A DNA stretch of 64,000 nt from Sipunculus nudus (taxonomy: Eukaryota > Annelida > Sipuncula > Golfingiida > Sipunculidae), in contig CM049308.1 in the NCBI GenBank assembly GCA_026874595.1, forward strand, positions 75,005,124 to 75,069,123, in the 5' to 3' direction. The notes beneath the pieces were generated by a model that did not search any database, was not told the DNA's origin, and saw nothing but the letters and a program-made list of their open reading frames with translations. Both the position numbers and the translations under genes were made by a program. This document shows positions 47,503-58,055 of this stretch, piece by piece. Every line of letters starts with the position of its first letter. Position 1 is the first letter of the stretch.

Positions 47503-50500
47503 ATCTACATTGTCTCGAATTATTGTTAAAAAATATATAATGTTAAATTTAGGCCATCATTAGAAAGATATATTTAAAATTGCTTCTAATTAATATCTTA
47601 TAGTCTACAATTTCGAATATATATTTTGAATACATAACAAGATAGTTGTTTCCATGTAACTTTCTCAATGTATGGTCAAATTTATCAAGTTAGATTTGAA
47701 CAACAAAAAGTTCATGAATTTAAAAAGTTACACTGCTGAAAAAAATTAAATTATCATAGACAAGATATTTTAGAAGCTTAGTTTACATTTAAAAAATATT
47801 TCGCCCATGTATGAAACGATTATGATACATAATGTTAGTTCCGTAGCATAAATTAGTCAATATACGGGCCAAGTAATAAAACAAATCCTTTAAAACTGGG
47901 TCTTTTAATTCTGATTCGGTACGAACATTTCCCTTATATTTGAGCACATAAGCAACATGCTGTTTCAGATTTAATTAATTACCTTAGTATCATTACAAAC
48001 ATGTTAAGCATTACAATAATATGATAGGACAGTTTAATTTCACAACTGAACCACAAAATTGTTTAATGTTTGTACATTCCATAATTTGCAATCTAGCAAA
48101 TATAATAAATCTCATTAATCGACTTCTACAATTTCAAATTAAATAACGTTAAGATTTCTGTAGTTCCTGAAAGATCCTTAATGTCCTCATATGTTAAAAC
48201 AATCATTTCTTCTACCTCTAATATTCCAATTTAATCCATATTGACATGTCTGTTTGATTCTATCCGAATTAACATGGTGTTGTTAATAATTTTATAAAAC
48301 AGTCCATTTTTACATTGAACAAGTTGCAAGTTTGCCATTAACATTTACAATAATGTGTTCTTTTTGAATAAGTGTTCATAACCTCCAATATAATTGTAAG
48401 ACCCACATCTATTGGTTCTCTATCTTTAACATGAGCATGAAATGCTTAATTAGGCATGAAACATATCGATCGCATTCATCGACATTCAAGATTTGTTTTA
48501 CCCTCGGGACTTTCAACTAATCATGTTTAATAATCTGTATATTTGTGCTGAGAAATGTTTTTGTTTTTGACATTAGACATTGCGTCGTCAGTGAAACAAA
48601 CACTGTTTGTAGAGTTTATTATCAAAGTTCCATTTTTGGACAATAACAATTCACTTATTATTACCACCTTAAGAAACAGCCTAGAGACCTTTTTATTTCT
48701 AAAACTGAAATAAAACCTCTGGTTTATGTTCATACTTAAACAACTGTATAAATTCTTAGGTTTTGACGGTTTCCAAGAACATAGTGAAAAAACAATGATT
48801 TCATCAACATGTTGTGAATTATAACTTACTCTATCCAGTGCTAGTGCCCTTTGTCTCCCTCTTCCAGCATACTTTTTTCACCAGAACATCATCCTGTAAA
48901 GTTTTTAAAAAAATATTTTTGTTGTTGTTGATGTAACCGCCTCAATTTTCTAAATGCTAACTTTACTAAGTATATGTACATCTGCAGAATTCCATTCCGG
49001 TTTTGGACTAGGTGACAGGGCAGTATCACACGCTTCCTCTCATTTTCATATCCAGGCATTATCCAGGCCCGGTGACTACTGCACCTGTGGGCCCTGGGTG
49101 CGATATCGTCCCCATTGCTGGGTCATACCACAGAGGAACCCCCGAAAGGCGCACTCGTTTTGTGAGTGTAACGACCTTCCCATTAAGCCTGCAGAGCGCT
49201 CACCTTTGGTGGGAGCCAATGATGAAAAATCTCAACGCCTCTGCTAAGATTCGAACTCACGATCTCCCGGCTTTGAGACCTGCGCTTTACCCTGAGCCAT
49301 AGAAGCCTGTTACATCCTTGACAGTTAAACGTCACACAGTTTAAATATTATAATGTTTTCAGTCGTCATGGTCATAGCAAATGTCTATGATATTGTTTTG
49401 TTCAGTACTTTGTTGTTCTGTATATTCTTCTTCCCTTGCCTCAACCGGTACATCAACCAGCTCTCGTGGCATCAGCGGTCCATTGCATCGATTAAAATCT
49501 AGTTGTCCATCACTGACACACCAGCCATTTGCCGTCTGGAGAAGGAACATTTGGGCTGGTATGTGCTGCCCTGTTCCATATCAGTGCTTGATAATTAACC
49601 CTCTTTATATGTTGTTTCAGTGCCATCTAACAGGGGAGCAAAGGGTTCATTAATATCAACCCATCAAAATTAGAGAGAACTCTACCCTATCGCCAGAAGA
49701 TCGTTTCTACTTGAAATGAATCGCTTCCAGACAGGCACTGTGGGAGGGCCCGGGACTACTTGTCTCAACCGTCAAAAGTGAAAATCAAAATTTTTTACAT
49801 TTCAAAGAAACATCTTTTTATATTTCATATGCACATGCTTACAAAATATTAGTTAATCCGTGTCCCTGTTACCCATGTTTATGTAATTTGCCTTGAAACA
49901 ATTTTAATCCAACATATATAAAAGGACCACATAACCCTCTTCACTACATTTCTACCTGCGTGTTAGAAGCCACGGTGTGAGAGAACACCTGTACTTAGAA
50001 TGTATCTTGACAAGCCATGTCGTAGCCGGCAACAGACGATTGTCGTGAGGCCCTCTGCTAAATCAAGCAAGTGAATCCTTCTGGATCGACAAATATACTT
50101 ATATCCATAGTGGGATGGGGCTACTCCCTAAAGCCTTGAAACTAGAAATAAACCCCTAGTTCTTCCTAGGTTATCTCAATTTGCAGTAATTTCCCTTTGC
50201 AAACAAATTTACTTACTGTGTCACAGCTTGAGTAAGCGTGCGGTGCGGGTAATGCATTGCACAGATTCTGCCCTCTATCTTGTCTTGACTTTTAACATAT
50301 CTATGAGGCGTCTTTTATCACCTGTTAAAGTACAAAAAGGGCTGTTTACCCTTTGACGACAAATGTGAAATCCTCTGCTGTGTGATGGGCCATTCGAAGC
50401 GCATACAGGAATATTTTGCTATCAGCTTCCTCGTGTGTTGGCTGCAAGTTTTTTTCTTCCTGAGCTTCTTTGACAGGTAAAGCTAAACTTGTGATGCGCG

Positions 50501-53500
50501 TGCAATGTCGCCAACTGAAAAAGAAAATAACTCTGTCCTTCAGTGTGTTGGCAAATTTGTATGTATGCCACTTAAATAATGTTATTACCTGCAGAGCACA
50601 AGACTAATATATTACAAAATCCGAAACCATTCCTTTTATTACAGGTTTGTTGAATATGCATACTTAAGGTGTACTATGATTATTACATCAATATATAAGT
50701 TACTCATAACAAATTTAAGAAAGAGTTAAATAAACAACGCGAATAGATTTTTTTTAAAATTCATAAAAAGGAATTTTGAAAGAGACTCATTTTACCAATC
50801 TAAAACTATGAAAATTGGATCCCTCAACAAAACATTACATATATAACACATTATATTTGAAGAAATAAAAATAAATGCATTCAACTAATTATATAATCGA
50901 AATGGAGGCCTACAAGACATACATTATCACACAAATAATTCTTTTGACTTGCTCAAGATGATTCTTGTGACAGTAAAATTTGTTCACGAATGTCATATTT
51001 TGCTCAGCTGACTTAGTGTCATTCCTGCTATAACGATTACTCTTTGTCAGTCTGTCCGTCCGTCTGTCAGTCAACAGGACACAAAACGTAACCGTTGGAC
51101 CTAGAAACTTCTAACTGAAATCGATGGAGATCCACAAAGAATCTCCATGGAATCCTGAAATTAGGTCACTGTTGCCTCTATCTTCCAAGCTGGGATAATT
51201 GCTATGATTTATTCCATGCATATTCATAATGGGGTGTTCCATCATTTCCTTTAGACTGGTGGTGCCATCTGAATTTTTCTAATAATTACGCAATTTTTTT
51301 TAATTTTTAGATCGTCAGATGAAGCAGTCTGTCCCAAAAAGACACATATCGATACAGTTAGACCTAAAACTTCTGTTTTTTTCCCAGGGAGATCCTAGGC
51401 AAATCTGCATTGAAACCTGAAATAAGGTCATGGTGACCTATATATTGAAAACTATGAACCAAACATGATTCTTAGCAACCTGAAAATAGTGGTGGGCCGA
51501 TCATCGGGTTTTTTCGAAAATCAGTCGCTTTGCTGCCACTTTCAAGCGCTCGATTACCAAAGGCAACTATCGATTACATCATATTTTTCCCCCAGAAATC
51601 CTTTATGCTACAGGCAAAAATTATTCTTACATTTTTTACAACATTTCGCGCTTCATATAATGACTATGTGTTCCGAAATAACTTTCGTATGTAAGTGAGT
51701 ATGACACGGTAGATGCGAGAACGCATTATTATGATCAAACTGAAAGCTGACACTGAAAATCAAACAAACGTGACATAGTTTTTCAAACCAAAAACTAATA
51801 GAAATAATTACCCCAAAGCCTTTAGGCAGTTAATGTTATACAAATCCATTATACGTGACTAATTATATTTTTAGATTTCAATTACTTATTTTTATTTATA
51901 AAATAAAAAATATATTGGCCTGTCATTTTTCTCGCGGGCCTGTGAAACTATCATCCATGTCGGCAGTCATCAAAATTGTTATAAAATGAAAGTACTTGCT
52001 GGTGGTGATGTTAAAATAATAGGCGGGAGTATTCATGAGGGCCAGCAAATACATGTCCTGGATTGTGGTTTATTTTTTTATTATTAAAATCAATTTAAAT
52101 GAGACTTTGAATAGCATATCTTAGTAATAATAGGAAAAAATGAAAAAAGGCAGACACTTCTATTCTTATAGTAGAATTACTAAGACATGCGGGTTGGGTG
52201 TAGAGAGTATATAGTTTCAGATAATTGCATATTTCTTTATATTTGGCTGAACCGATTAATAATCGATCATCGATCGGTTTGCTCAAACTGATGATCGATG
52301 ATGAAAAAGGAACCGACTCCCACCACTACCTGAAAAACAGTTTGGCACAAATTGTGTCTGGAAACCCCAGAATGTTCCAATGTAATATACCGGGAAGTCT
52401 TGAGCAATTTCCATAAAGTTCTGAAATTAGGTCATGGTGACCTATATTACTGGGCAAAAACATTTGAAGCACCCAGACAGACAGGGTATAAAACTTTACG
52501 TTTGACCTAGAACCTTCTGTCTTGACATCCAGGGATGTCCTTAAAAAAATGTGCATAGTCAATTTTAGCGCAGCTGACTGCATACAAAAAAGCGAGATTT
52601 CATGTTAATGGGTGGACATATTATCATGCAACTTTTCTTCTTGTTGATTTTGAAGAACTGCAGATGAAAGGGATAAACCACCCACAAAATTTGGCATTCA
52701 GATGATAAATTCCTTTTGTGAATGTCTTCCAAGTCAGCTGAGCGTCATGACCCGATTAATGACATGATTAATTGCTCCACATTAAGTGTACTATGATGAT
52801 TTTGGCCATATATTCATGCGAGACTTGTTATGTAATTGTATCCGCCAAAACAGAGTTTTGCGGATACTATGTTTTCAGCCCACCGCCGCCGTCGCTGCCG
52901 CATAGGTGTCCGGAAAACTCCATCGTAACCGCTGGGCGGAATTTTACGAAACCCGGGACAATGTTCGGGTCACAAGTGAACTGCTGCGCCCCGATTTTGT
53001 TTTGACCTCTGACCTTTCCTCTCTGCCCAGTGTCCATTTGTGCGTCTGTTTCCACACATAAAACCACATATCTCGGGAAACGTTTGACCGATCAGGAAAT
53101 TTTTTTTTTGTCCAAATGTAGCCCTTGGCTAGCTTTATAACATACACAAAAAATGGTGGCGCCATCTGCAACCATTTTTGTACAGCGTCCGTCTGTTTGT
53201 CTGGCGTGGGATAAAATCACTCATATCTCGGCAGTGGTTTGACATATCTGCCTAAAATTAAGCAGGTTTATACATCCTGGACAGCTTTCTTGATTTTATG
53301 ACAGGTGGCGCCACCTATATTCTAGTTAGCTGCAGACATCCAAGCTTATATCTCGGGAACCATTTGACCGATTTGGCCAAAATTTTGCATGTGTATAGAA
53401 CACTCATAGTTATCATACACAGAATTTGATGGGCCCCCTGCAACCATTTTTGCACAGCGTAATTCTGTTCGTCTGCCATGGGCTAAAACCACTCATATCT

Positions 53501-56500
53501 CAGTAGTGGTTTGACTTATGCAGACATCCATGCTAATATGCAACACACCTCACTCTATTTCCCCATGCTACTCAATCCATGCCTCACTGCACCCGTTCCA
53601 CTCCGATTTTGGCGGATACACGTAGTCGCTTGTCGACCACCCGTATTCTAGTTTCAAATTGAAATGGTATAAATTAGTTCAGGCTTCATAATTTTACTTT
53701 TGCAATATATTTATAAAGTTAAGCAGAAGGTACTGCCTCATCATATATTCAAAACGGGGGCCTGGAGGGCCAAAATTAACATTAAGCACGAATCAATTTT
53801 ATGTTCTGCTCAATTATATCCTCCTAATGGTTACATAGAGTAATTCAAGAGTGTCTTGCTTGAATTCCTCGGGTTAGACAGCCGAAAGCTTAGTGAATTT
53901 CATGATAACTTTGGTTGTATTTTGACGAAGTTATGCGGAAACAGCAACATTATTATATATTCAAAATTGCTGCATAAAAGGCCACAATCATGTGATATAT
54001 TATATTGGATTACGTTTGCTTGAGTGCAGCAATTAATAGATGAAATCTTCACATAAAAATGGTGGTTCTTCGAATTTACAGCTAATGATGTTAGTCGATC
54101 AAATAAGAAAAAAAAAGAGAACCATAATATCTAGGATTTTCTAAAGATATATAAAGTGGACTAACTTTAGTTTCGAAAAGTTAATGAAATACATTATTAT
54201 TATATATGACAGTTTCAAGATTTGTTTCCCCCCTGGCAAACATGCTCGCTTTCTCATACCTTATTTTCGTTAAAGTCATATGAACAATTACGTTTTTTCG
54301 TGTGGCCTGAATTCATCTAATGAATGTCAGATTAATTGGAAAGTATAATTAACTTTGAGATACAGCTGTTTTGCTTTAACAGATTGGTTAGCCTTGCCAC
54401 GGCGTTAGTTTTTTCTTGTTTGCTACTGAAATGAGTAAATAATACGGAATTCCACGCACAGACACACGAAGAGGGCCAGGGGTGTAAATAGTTGTATAAT
54501 TTGCCGCAAGGTGGCAGTACCAACACTAAGCGTTACAAGACCGAGAACGTTTGATTTCTCTGTCAGGGGCAACAAATAAGTGTTAACCATTTCATGGACT
54601 GGGCCAGTCTACAGCATGGTCTCTTTGGTGGAGGTTGATAACTTAAAGTAGTCAACGATTTATTTTAATATAATGCCTGATCTCATTGTTCAATTTGTTG
54701 TATCGTTTGTTGAATATTGAAATATCAGCAGCTGCAATTGACTGCTTAACTACATCAAAAGGTGAAGTGAATACTATCACTCTAAATATGAATCATGCCA
54801 CTTAAGATGCCCATTACTAAAATTGGTTTTCCAATTTGCTTCATAAGTCGACAAAGAATTTATAAATTTATATTGTTATAACTCGTAGTTGATAGTCACA
54901 TGAGAAACATAGCATGAGTCCAGTCACAATGCTTTTTTTGTAATCATTTAATAATTAAGAATACCAAAATTTGTTACGATCAGCAGTATATTTTTTATGA
55001 TACATTTCATTTTTTTTACATATTTTTGAATGTTTGATTTCGATGGTCATAAATATATTTGGATGAACATTTCTCTTTTGCAGGAGTTAAGAAAATATGT
55101 ACTTGGGGAACAGCAGAATGGGAATGTTTTCTAAACTCTTCAGGTGAGTAATTTAACAAAAAAAAACCTTCTCAAACACGCCTTCTTAATGAAATTGATC
55201 ATTAATTAGACCAATCAGGCACCACCTTTCAAGAAGATAACATAATACAATTTTGATAAGATTTCCTTTGCAATGCAGTGCTTTTACCTGTATAGCAAAA
55301 ACATCTGCTATTATCATACTTTTCCCTGATCATGTCATTATTTTATCGAAACATACAAAAAAAAGTAAAACAAAAAGTCGCCCGTCCCGACTGATTTTTG
55401 AAAAAAAGTGCCTGAGAAATATCCTTATAACCATTATCTAGGCATATCGTATGCCTATTTTTGTTTTGTCCATTAGTTTGCTTTATTGTGTAAAATGGAA
55501 TTTTAGAACATTAAAAACGATCTGAATTACTGTTTGGTGCAAGAACGAAATCTGTCAGTAACAACTTTATAGATTTGGTAATAAGCTAAATGCAAACCCA
55601 CCAAAACGTTAGGTTTTAATAAGTTTTGATTTTGTTTTGATTTTAAAGTAAGGGTGTTTTGCAAGAAAAGCGATCAAAATATATTTCATACCGGGAGCCC
55701 GTAACACAGCCATTCTGTTGACACAACATTTTATCTATACAACAAAAAATAAAACTCAGGCCTACCTATTATTAAATAAAAATGTTTGAAATTTTGTCTG
55801 GATGCGAAATACAATACCACGCTCTCATTGCAATTCTTTGGTCTGTGCGTACCCGTGTTCCAGCTCAGAGAACCTTGTCATACATAGCAGCAGTTACACG
55901 ACAGGTTGTTTGGGAAGACTGCAGTATATATCCGCTGCTTGAGAGTGTACACCCCCGCCAGGATTTTAATTTCCTGTATTCTCAGGCTTAAGGGTGTTCC
56001 TGTTTGCCGAATGTTACGGTTCACCAGGCAGGGCGACACGTGGTTAACAAAGTCCCTGATACCAACTGATGACCACACAATGGGAAAGACGCACTGGGAT
56101 TATAACGATATGATCAGCTTATCCAGAAACATAAATCGATTGATGCTTAAGTCTTACCCTAAGCATGTAAGAAATTTCATCAAAACCTGTTGAAAATTTG
56201 TTGTTATAAGTTGCTAACATGCATATTTTATTGTGCGAAATTGTTAGCTTTTGTTAATAAGACTTATTGGAGTTATGGCATCTTCTAACAGAAAATGGTG
56301 GGAGAAAGAAAACAAATTCAAGTCGATTTTGGACGAGCGAGAGAGAGAGAGAGAGAGATTTGCGGGAGACCTAAGTTTGACCGTTCGCAATATTCTTACC
56401 AAGTTATGAATAATTAAATAAATTGATCATGCAGGCCCTATAAACCTTCCTTTTCTACGGGAATCATTGTATTTCTCAGTAAACCTAACAACAAAAAAGT

Positions 56501-57576
56501 GACTCCTGTATATTTTATTAAAAATAATTTGGTGAAATTTACATTGTAGAAAGTATCATGTCGGATCCGTCGGGGGTTAAGAGTTGCAACTGTCCGTACG
56601 AGTGTGATACAGTAGAATACCAGACCAGGTTTTCCCACTCTCAGTTTCCGTCTGACGCTTCCATGGATTATTTCCAGGCAAAATACAACATTTCGAAGGA
56701 CAAACTAAGGTAATTATAATAATTATTTTACTTTTATATTCTGTTTTTCATCTCTTTTCATCAAGTTAATTTTTCACCAATGTCAGCTTTTATGATGTTA
56801 CAGTGTTAAAATTGCTGTTCGGAAGTACATGTTTAAACTGCTCTTTGAATGAACATGTCTACATGCACACATGATCGGAGAGGTTTGTAGCAAATCATTT
56901 AATGAACTTAAGCTTAACTTTACATTAATTTGCTATTTCAACATACTTACAGAGCAAATCTTGCCCGTGTGGTCATGTACTTTGAAACTGCAAACGTGCC
57001 TACCACAAAGCTTACGTTCGCATACGACTTTTCCAGGCTCGGAGGTAAGTTGAACATTCAATATTCCATCTTCCAGTACAATAAAACCATTGTTGTTCAA
57101 TCACGTGTGTAGTTTAAAAAAAATTTCAATCTTGCTGGCCATGTATTTTTAACGAAGAAAGAAATAAATGATTGCCACGGCTAGGAGAGGATCGCATAAC
57201 CAGATAGCTATCGACCATTTGAACATAATTGATAACCAAGATTCATTATTAAACCCTTATCAGTTCATTATTTGTTCAGAATCTAATAATGATAATTATA
57301 ATTATATAACTAAATGGATTTCTCGAAATGCTTTCCAATCCTATGAATCTGCAAGTTAAAACCTGAGTAATACTCATCATTTATATGTTTACCTGTTTAT
57401 TTTTTTTAACCAGGTAAGATCATTATATTTCCTTTGCAGGTGACCTTGGTGGGTACATGGGTCTGATGCTGGGCGCGAGCATCCTCTCTGTGTTCGAGTT
57501 CATCGATTTCATTGGTATCTGTGTGTCCAGTCTGTTCTCGACTAAAGATAACGTAACACCAGTAAAGAAATCTTGA
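39804..57576 (+). CDS. DEG/ENaC (degenerin/ASIC-like) sodium channel, eight exons
   Basis: Exons 39804-40011, 44737-45206, 45762-45860, 46359-46518, 55084-55143, 56550-56709, 56953-57044 and 57440-57576 join in consistent phase to 1386 nt: 461 residues plus TGA, a usual length for the family. Landmarks: TM1 about residues 71-92; PALTICNNN at 115-123, the family signature just after TM1; a cysteine-rich extracellular domain; and GAS at 428-430, the selectivity filter at the start of TM2, followed by ILSVFEFIDF. Members form trimeric amiloride-sensitive cation channels gated by protons, peptides or force; the ligand cannot be read from sequence. The N-terminal His-Gly gating motif seems absent (region reads VETYALPVMTM). 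All exons are open. The start may instead be spliced from 35886. The model spans 17.8 kb because of mobile elements in introns 1 and 4. Confidence 0.85.
40400..40570 (+). repeat. Alternating 21/22-bp array, left end of foldback 2
   Basis: About eight units of the form TATCTCGTTCCCACGCGATA followed alternately by G or AT. The centre alternates between TCCC and GGCC (TCGTTCCCACGCG, CGCGTGGCCACGCG). Confidence 0.93.
42212..42258. repeat. (TA)n microsatellite
   Basis: Alternating TA tract inside foldback element 2. Confidence 0.95.
42857..43068 (-). repeat. Alternating 21/22-bp array, right end of foldback 2
   Basis: About ten units in inverse orientation to the left array. It includes the perfect 20-bp palindrome TATCGCGTGGCCACGCGATA at 42879-42898 and several GATACTAACGCGTGGGAACG spacings. 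Confidence 0.93.
43120..44130 (+). other. Channel intron 1, unrecognised AT-rich DNA
   Basis: A diverged direct repeat is visible: AACAATGGCC-TGTT-GAT-AAAT-CTCTTCATAT (about 43930) resembles ATGAAAATGGCCATGCTGTTTG (about 43722), with similar following text over about 150 bp. No exon. Confidence 0.4.
44140..44607 (+). pseudogene. LINE (non-LTR retrotransposon) 3' fragment
   Basis: An open frame ending at a TAG (44605-44607). It contains SLMAQLRCGILPLEIEVGRF, then CTMCEDNSIEDEIHFICSC, a CX2C...HX3C/HX4C zinc-knuckle-like motif. This pairing is the usual tail downstream of the reverse transcriptase in jockey/CR1-like LINEs of invertebrates. The reverse transcriptase itself is missing, so this is a 5'-truncated insertion, same strand as the channel gene and about 130 bp before exon 2. 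Confidence 0.75.
44737..45206 (+). CDS. DEG/ENaC exon 2: TM1 and start of the ectodomain
   Basis: Acceptor TGATTTCAGAG (using the second AG keeps phase 1 and gives HVFLWGGAV). The AG two bases earlier would break the frame. Encodes the hydrophobic TM1 (FLWGGAVTAFLCLVIMQGI), Y-T-E, PALTICNNN, Asn-X-Ser/Thr sites (NVSH, NCTD), and SESSGFK at the end. Donor GTTTGT at 45207, phase 0. Confidence 0.85.
45762..45860 (+). CDS. DEG/ENaC exon 3: small palm-domain exon
   Basis: A 99-nt exon with acceptor CTTTATTAAAG and donor GTAGGT, phase 0 to 0. Encodes ILIHRQSELPSVEDQGFALS followed by PGKETFIAL. This supplies the family block GFK-hxIH...P...G...hxPG that would otherwise be missing between exons 2 and 4. 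It is too short to appear as a long open frame. Confidence 0.85.
46005..46056. repeat. (AT)n microsatellite
   Basis: Alternating AT in the channel intron between exons 3 and 4. Confidence 0.95.
46359..46518 (+). CDS. DEG/ENaC exon 4: start of the cysteine-rich domain
   Basis: Acceptor CACGTTTCCAG, donor GTACGT, 160 nt, phase 0 to 1. Encodes DCYN, then YSNIYTYKTCYIECYTIYMQ, DKCGCVPSAFY. The Y-x-x-x-x-C-x-x-x-C and C-x-C-x-P spacing is diagnostic of the family. Confidence 0.88.
46519..48900 (+). other. Channel intron 4, 5' part
   Basis: Non-coding. (AT)n at 47433-47496. Several diverged copies of a phrase TTGAATATATAATGA-GTT-GCTATT recur at about 46950, 47151 and 47622, suggesting an old tandem repeat of roughly 200 bp. 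No exon between channel exons 4 and 5 is required by phase. Confidence 0.45.
48910..49312 (-). mobile_element. tRNA-derived SINE, minus orientation
   Basis: Read on the minus strand: TATGGCTCAGGGTAAAGCGC (A box near 49289-49300), GAGATCGTGAGTTCGAATCT (B box near 49249-49259), then a tRNA-unrelated body of about 280 bp and a 3' tail with ACATCAACAACAACAAAAAT (about 48912-48934). An A box, a B box and a short tandem A-rich tail are the marks of a tRNA-derived SINE. It lies antisense in intron 4 of the channel gene. Confidence 0.78.
49320..51000 (+). other. Channel intron 4, middle part, nothing recognised
   Basis: One minus-strand frame at 49359-49585 has protein-like composition (MFLLQTANGWCVSDGQLDF, then acidic tail) but no family I recognise. 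The rest is featureless. Confidence 0.35.
51005..51478 (+). repeat. Dispersed repeat, left part (interrupted by hAT)
   Basis: Begins near TTTTGCTCAGCTGACTTAGTG with GTCCGTCCGTC, and includes AATCTCCATGGAATCCTGAAA and AAGGTCATGGTGACCTATAT. Continues after the hAT insertion at 52337. Same family as the tandem pair at 18.1-18.9 kb. Confidence 0.75.
51425..51439. promoter_or_regulatory. Perfect ERE-like palindrome
   Basis: AGGTCATGGTGACCT, same 15-mer as at 18234 and 52429, in the dispersed repeat. Confidence 0.45.
51487..52328. mobile_element. Non-autonomous hAT transposon nested in a repeat
   Basis: Starts TAGTGGTGGGCCGATCATCG and ends GACTCCCACCACTA (inverted TAGTGGTGGG). An 8-bp duplication CCTGAAAA lies at 51479-51486 and 52329-52336. 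The TAGTGGTGGG terminus and 8-bp duplication are textbook hAT. Subterminal ATCGAT/GATCATCG repeats occur at both ends. 842 bp, no transposase. Removing it restores the host repeat (ACCTGAAAA-ACAG against ACCCTGAAAATCAG at 18129). Confidence 0.92.
52337..52760 (+). repeat. Dispersed repeat, right part
   Basis: Parallels 18140-18460 (AATGTTCCAATGTAATAT, CAGACAGGGTATAAAACTTT, GACATCCAGGGATGTCCTTA, GCTGACTGCATACA, TTGTTGATTTTGAAGAACT). Ends near CAGCTGAGCGTCATGACCC. Holds the third perfect ERE-like palindrome at 52429-52443. Confidence 0.8.
52429..52443. promoter_or_regulatory. Perfect ERE-like palindrome
   Basis: AGGTCATGGTGACCT in the right part of the interrupted dispersed repeat. Confidence 0.45.
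52838..53619. mobile_element. TIR element with terminal palindrome
   Basis: GTATCCGCCAAAA (52838-52850) is repeated inverted as TTTTGGCGGATAC (53607-53619). The left end is itself a hairpin: GTATCCGC and GCGGATAC pair at 52838-52867 around AAAACAGAGTTTT. Inside, TATCTCGG-A-C-TTTGACC phrases recur at about 53070, 53224, 53348 and 53496, showing internal repeats of about 130-150 bp. No target duplication is clear and no transposase is seen. The class is uncertain. Confidence 0.6.
53640..55083 (+). other. Channel intron 4, 3' part, nothing recognised
   Basis: AT-rich, no exon or element ends identified. A phrase resembling 47000-47300 (TTATTATATATTCAAAA-TGC) occurs near 53740 and 53952. Confidence 0.4.
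55084..55143 (+). CDS. DEG/ENaC exon 5: 60-nt micro-exon
   Basis: Acceptor TCTTTTGCAG, donor GTGAGT, exactly 60 nt, phase 1 to 1. Encodes GVKKICTWGTAEWECFLNSS, placing two more family cysteines in register. Confidence 0.8.
55144..56549 (+). other. Channel intron 5
   Basis: Contains at about 55228-55400 a copy of the small repeat seen at 32920-33090 (TTTCAAGAAGATAA, TTTCCCTGATCAT, CGCCCGTCCCGACTGATTT), and (GA)n at 56338-56358. No exon is needed by phase. Confidence 0.45.
56550..56709 (+). CDS. DEG/ENaC exon 6: cysteine-rich domain end
   Basis: Acceptor TTACATTGTAG, donor GTAATT, 160 nt, phase 1 to 2. Encodes SCNCPYECDTVEYQTRFSHS followed by QFPSDA. The C-x-C-P-x-x-C...Y...S...FP block is classical for DEG/ENaC channels. 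Confidence 0.88.
56953..57044 (+). CDS. DEG/ENaC exon 7: wrist before TM2
   Basis: Acceptor ATACTTACAG, donor GTAAGT, 92 nt, phase 2 to 1. Encodes ANLARVVMYFETANVPTTKL followed by TFAYDFSRLG, the conserved hYF...Y.h..LL...G stretch. Confidence 0.87.
57440..57576 (+). CDS. DEG/ENaC exon 8: TM2 and pore
   Basis: Acceptor TTCCTTTGCAG, stop TGA at 57574-57576. Encodes GDLGGYMGLMLGASILSVFE then FIDFIGICVSSLF and a short basic tail ending PVKKS. GAS is the selectivity filter. The acidic residue E of SVFEF sits at the usual inner position. Confidence 0.92.
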
Positions 57577-58055
57577 TGAATGCAAGCACCTGAACAACGA
57601 CTTCCCCGTAAGATTGACTGATGAAATTTAATAGAAAAATCGATTACCGTGTATGGGACTCGCAATCTTAACCTATCGCTTAGTAAGTGTGGGAGTATGG
57701 AAATATCATGGTCCTGTCACTTTCATCTGCGCAAAAACACAGTTCCAGTCTCGTCAACGCCTAATGCTATATTTGACAGGCGAGTGTCTTTAAATGTTTA
57801 ACTGCCAATAGTTAATACTCTAATTTTGGCGATCGGGGTTTTCATGGAGACAATGTTTCGTGACTGAAGAGAGTATATTTCATTCGTACAACGACTGGGT
57901 TGTCAAGCGGACCAAAGTTTGTTGAAGGTTGAAAATATACTATGGGCTTAAGGACTCGTGACTTGGATTGTTATGGAAACCAATGTTTATTGATTAGGGA
58001 GAAAATATTATGTGCACAATGCCTCTAGAATTTGGTTGTCATGTGGATCAGGTTC
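57577..58055 (+). other. Channel 3' flank or 3' UTR
   Basis: No AATAAA is seen on the plus strand before the LTR. The first one, near 58091, already lies inside it. A diverged 120-bp repeat is visible (GGTTGTCAAGCGGACCAAAG at about 57899; GGTTGTCATGTGGATCAGGT at about 58034). Confidence 0.4.

Noticed and set aside
48954-49302. Plus-strand frames of 96-97 codons
   Set aside because: They are antisense readings of the tRNA-derived SINE.
49359-49585. Protein-like minus-strand frame with an acidic tail
   Set aside because: Composition looks coding but no family is recognised and no splice sites or upstream exon were found; not called as a gene.
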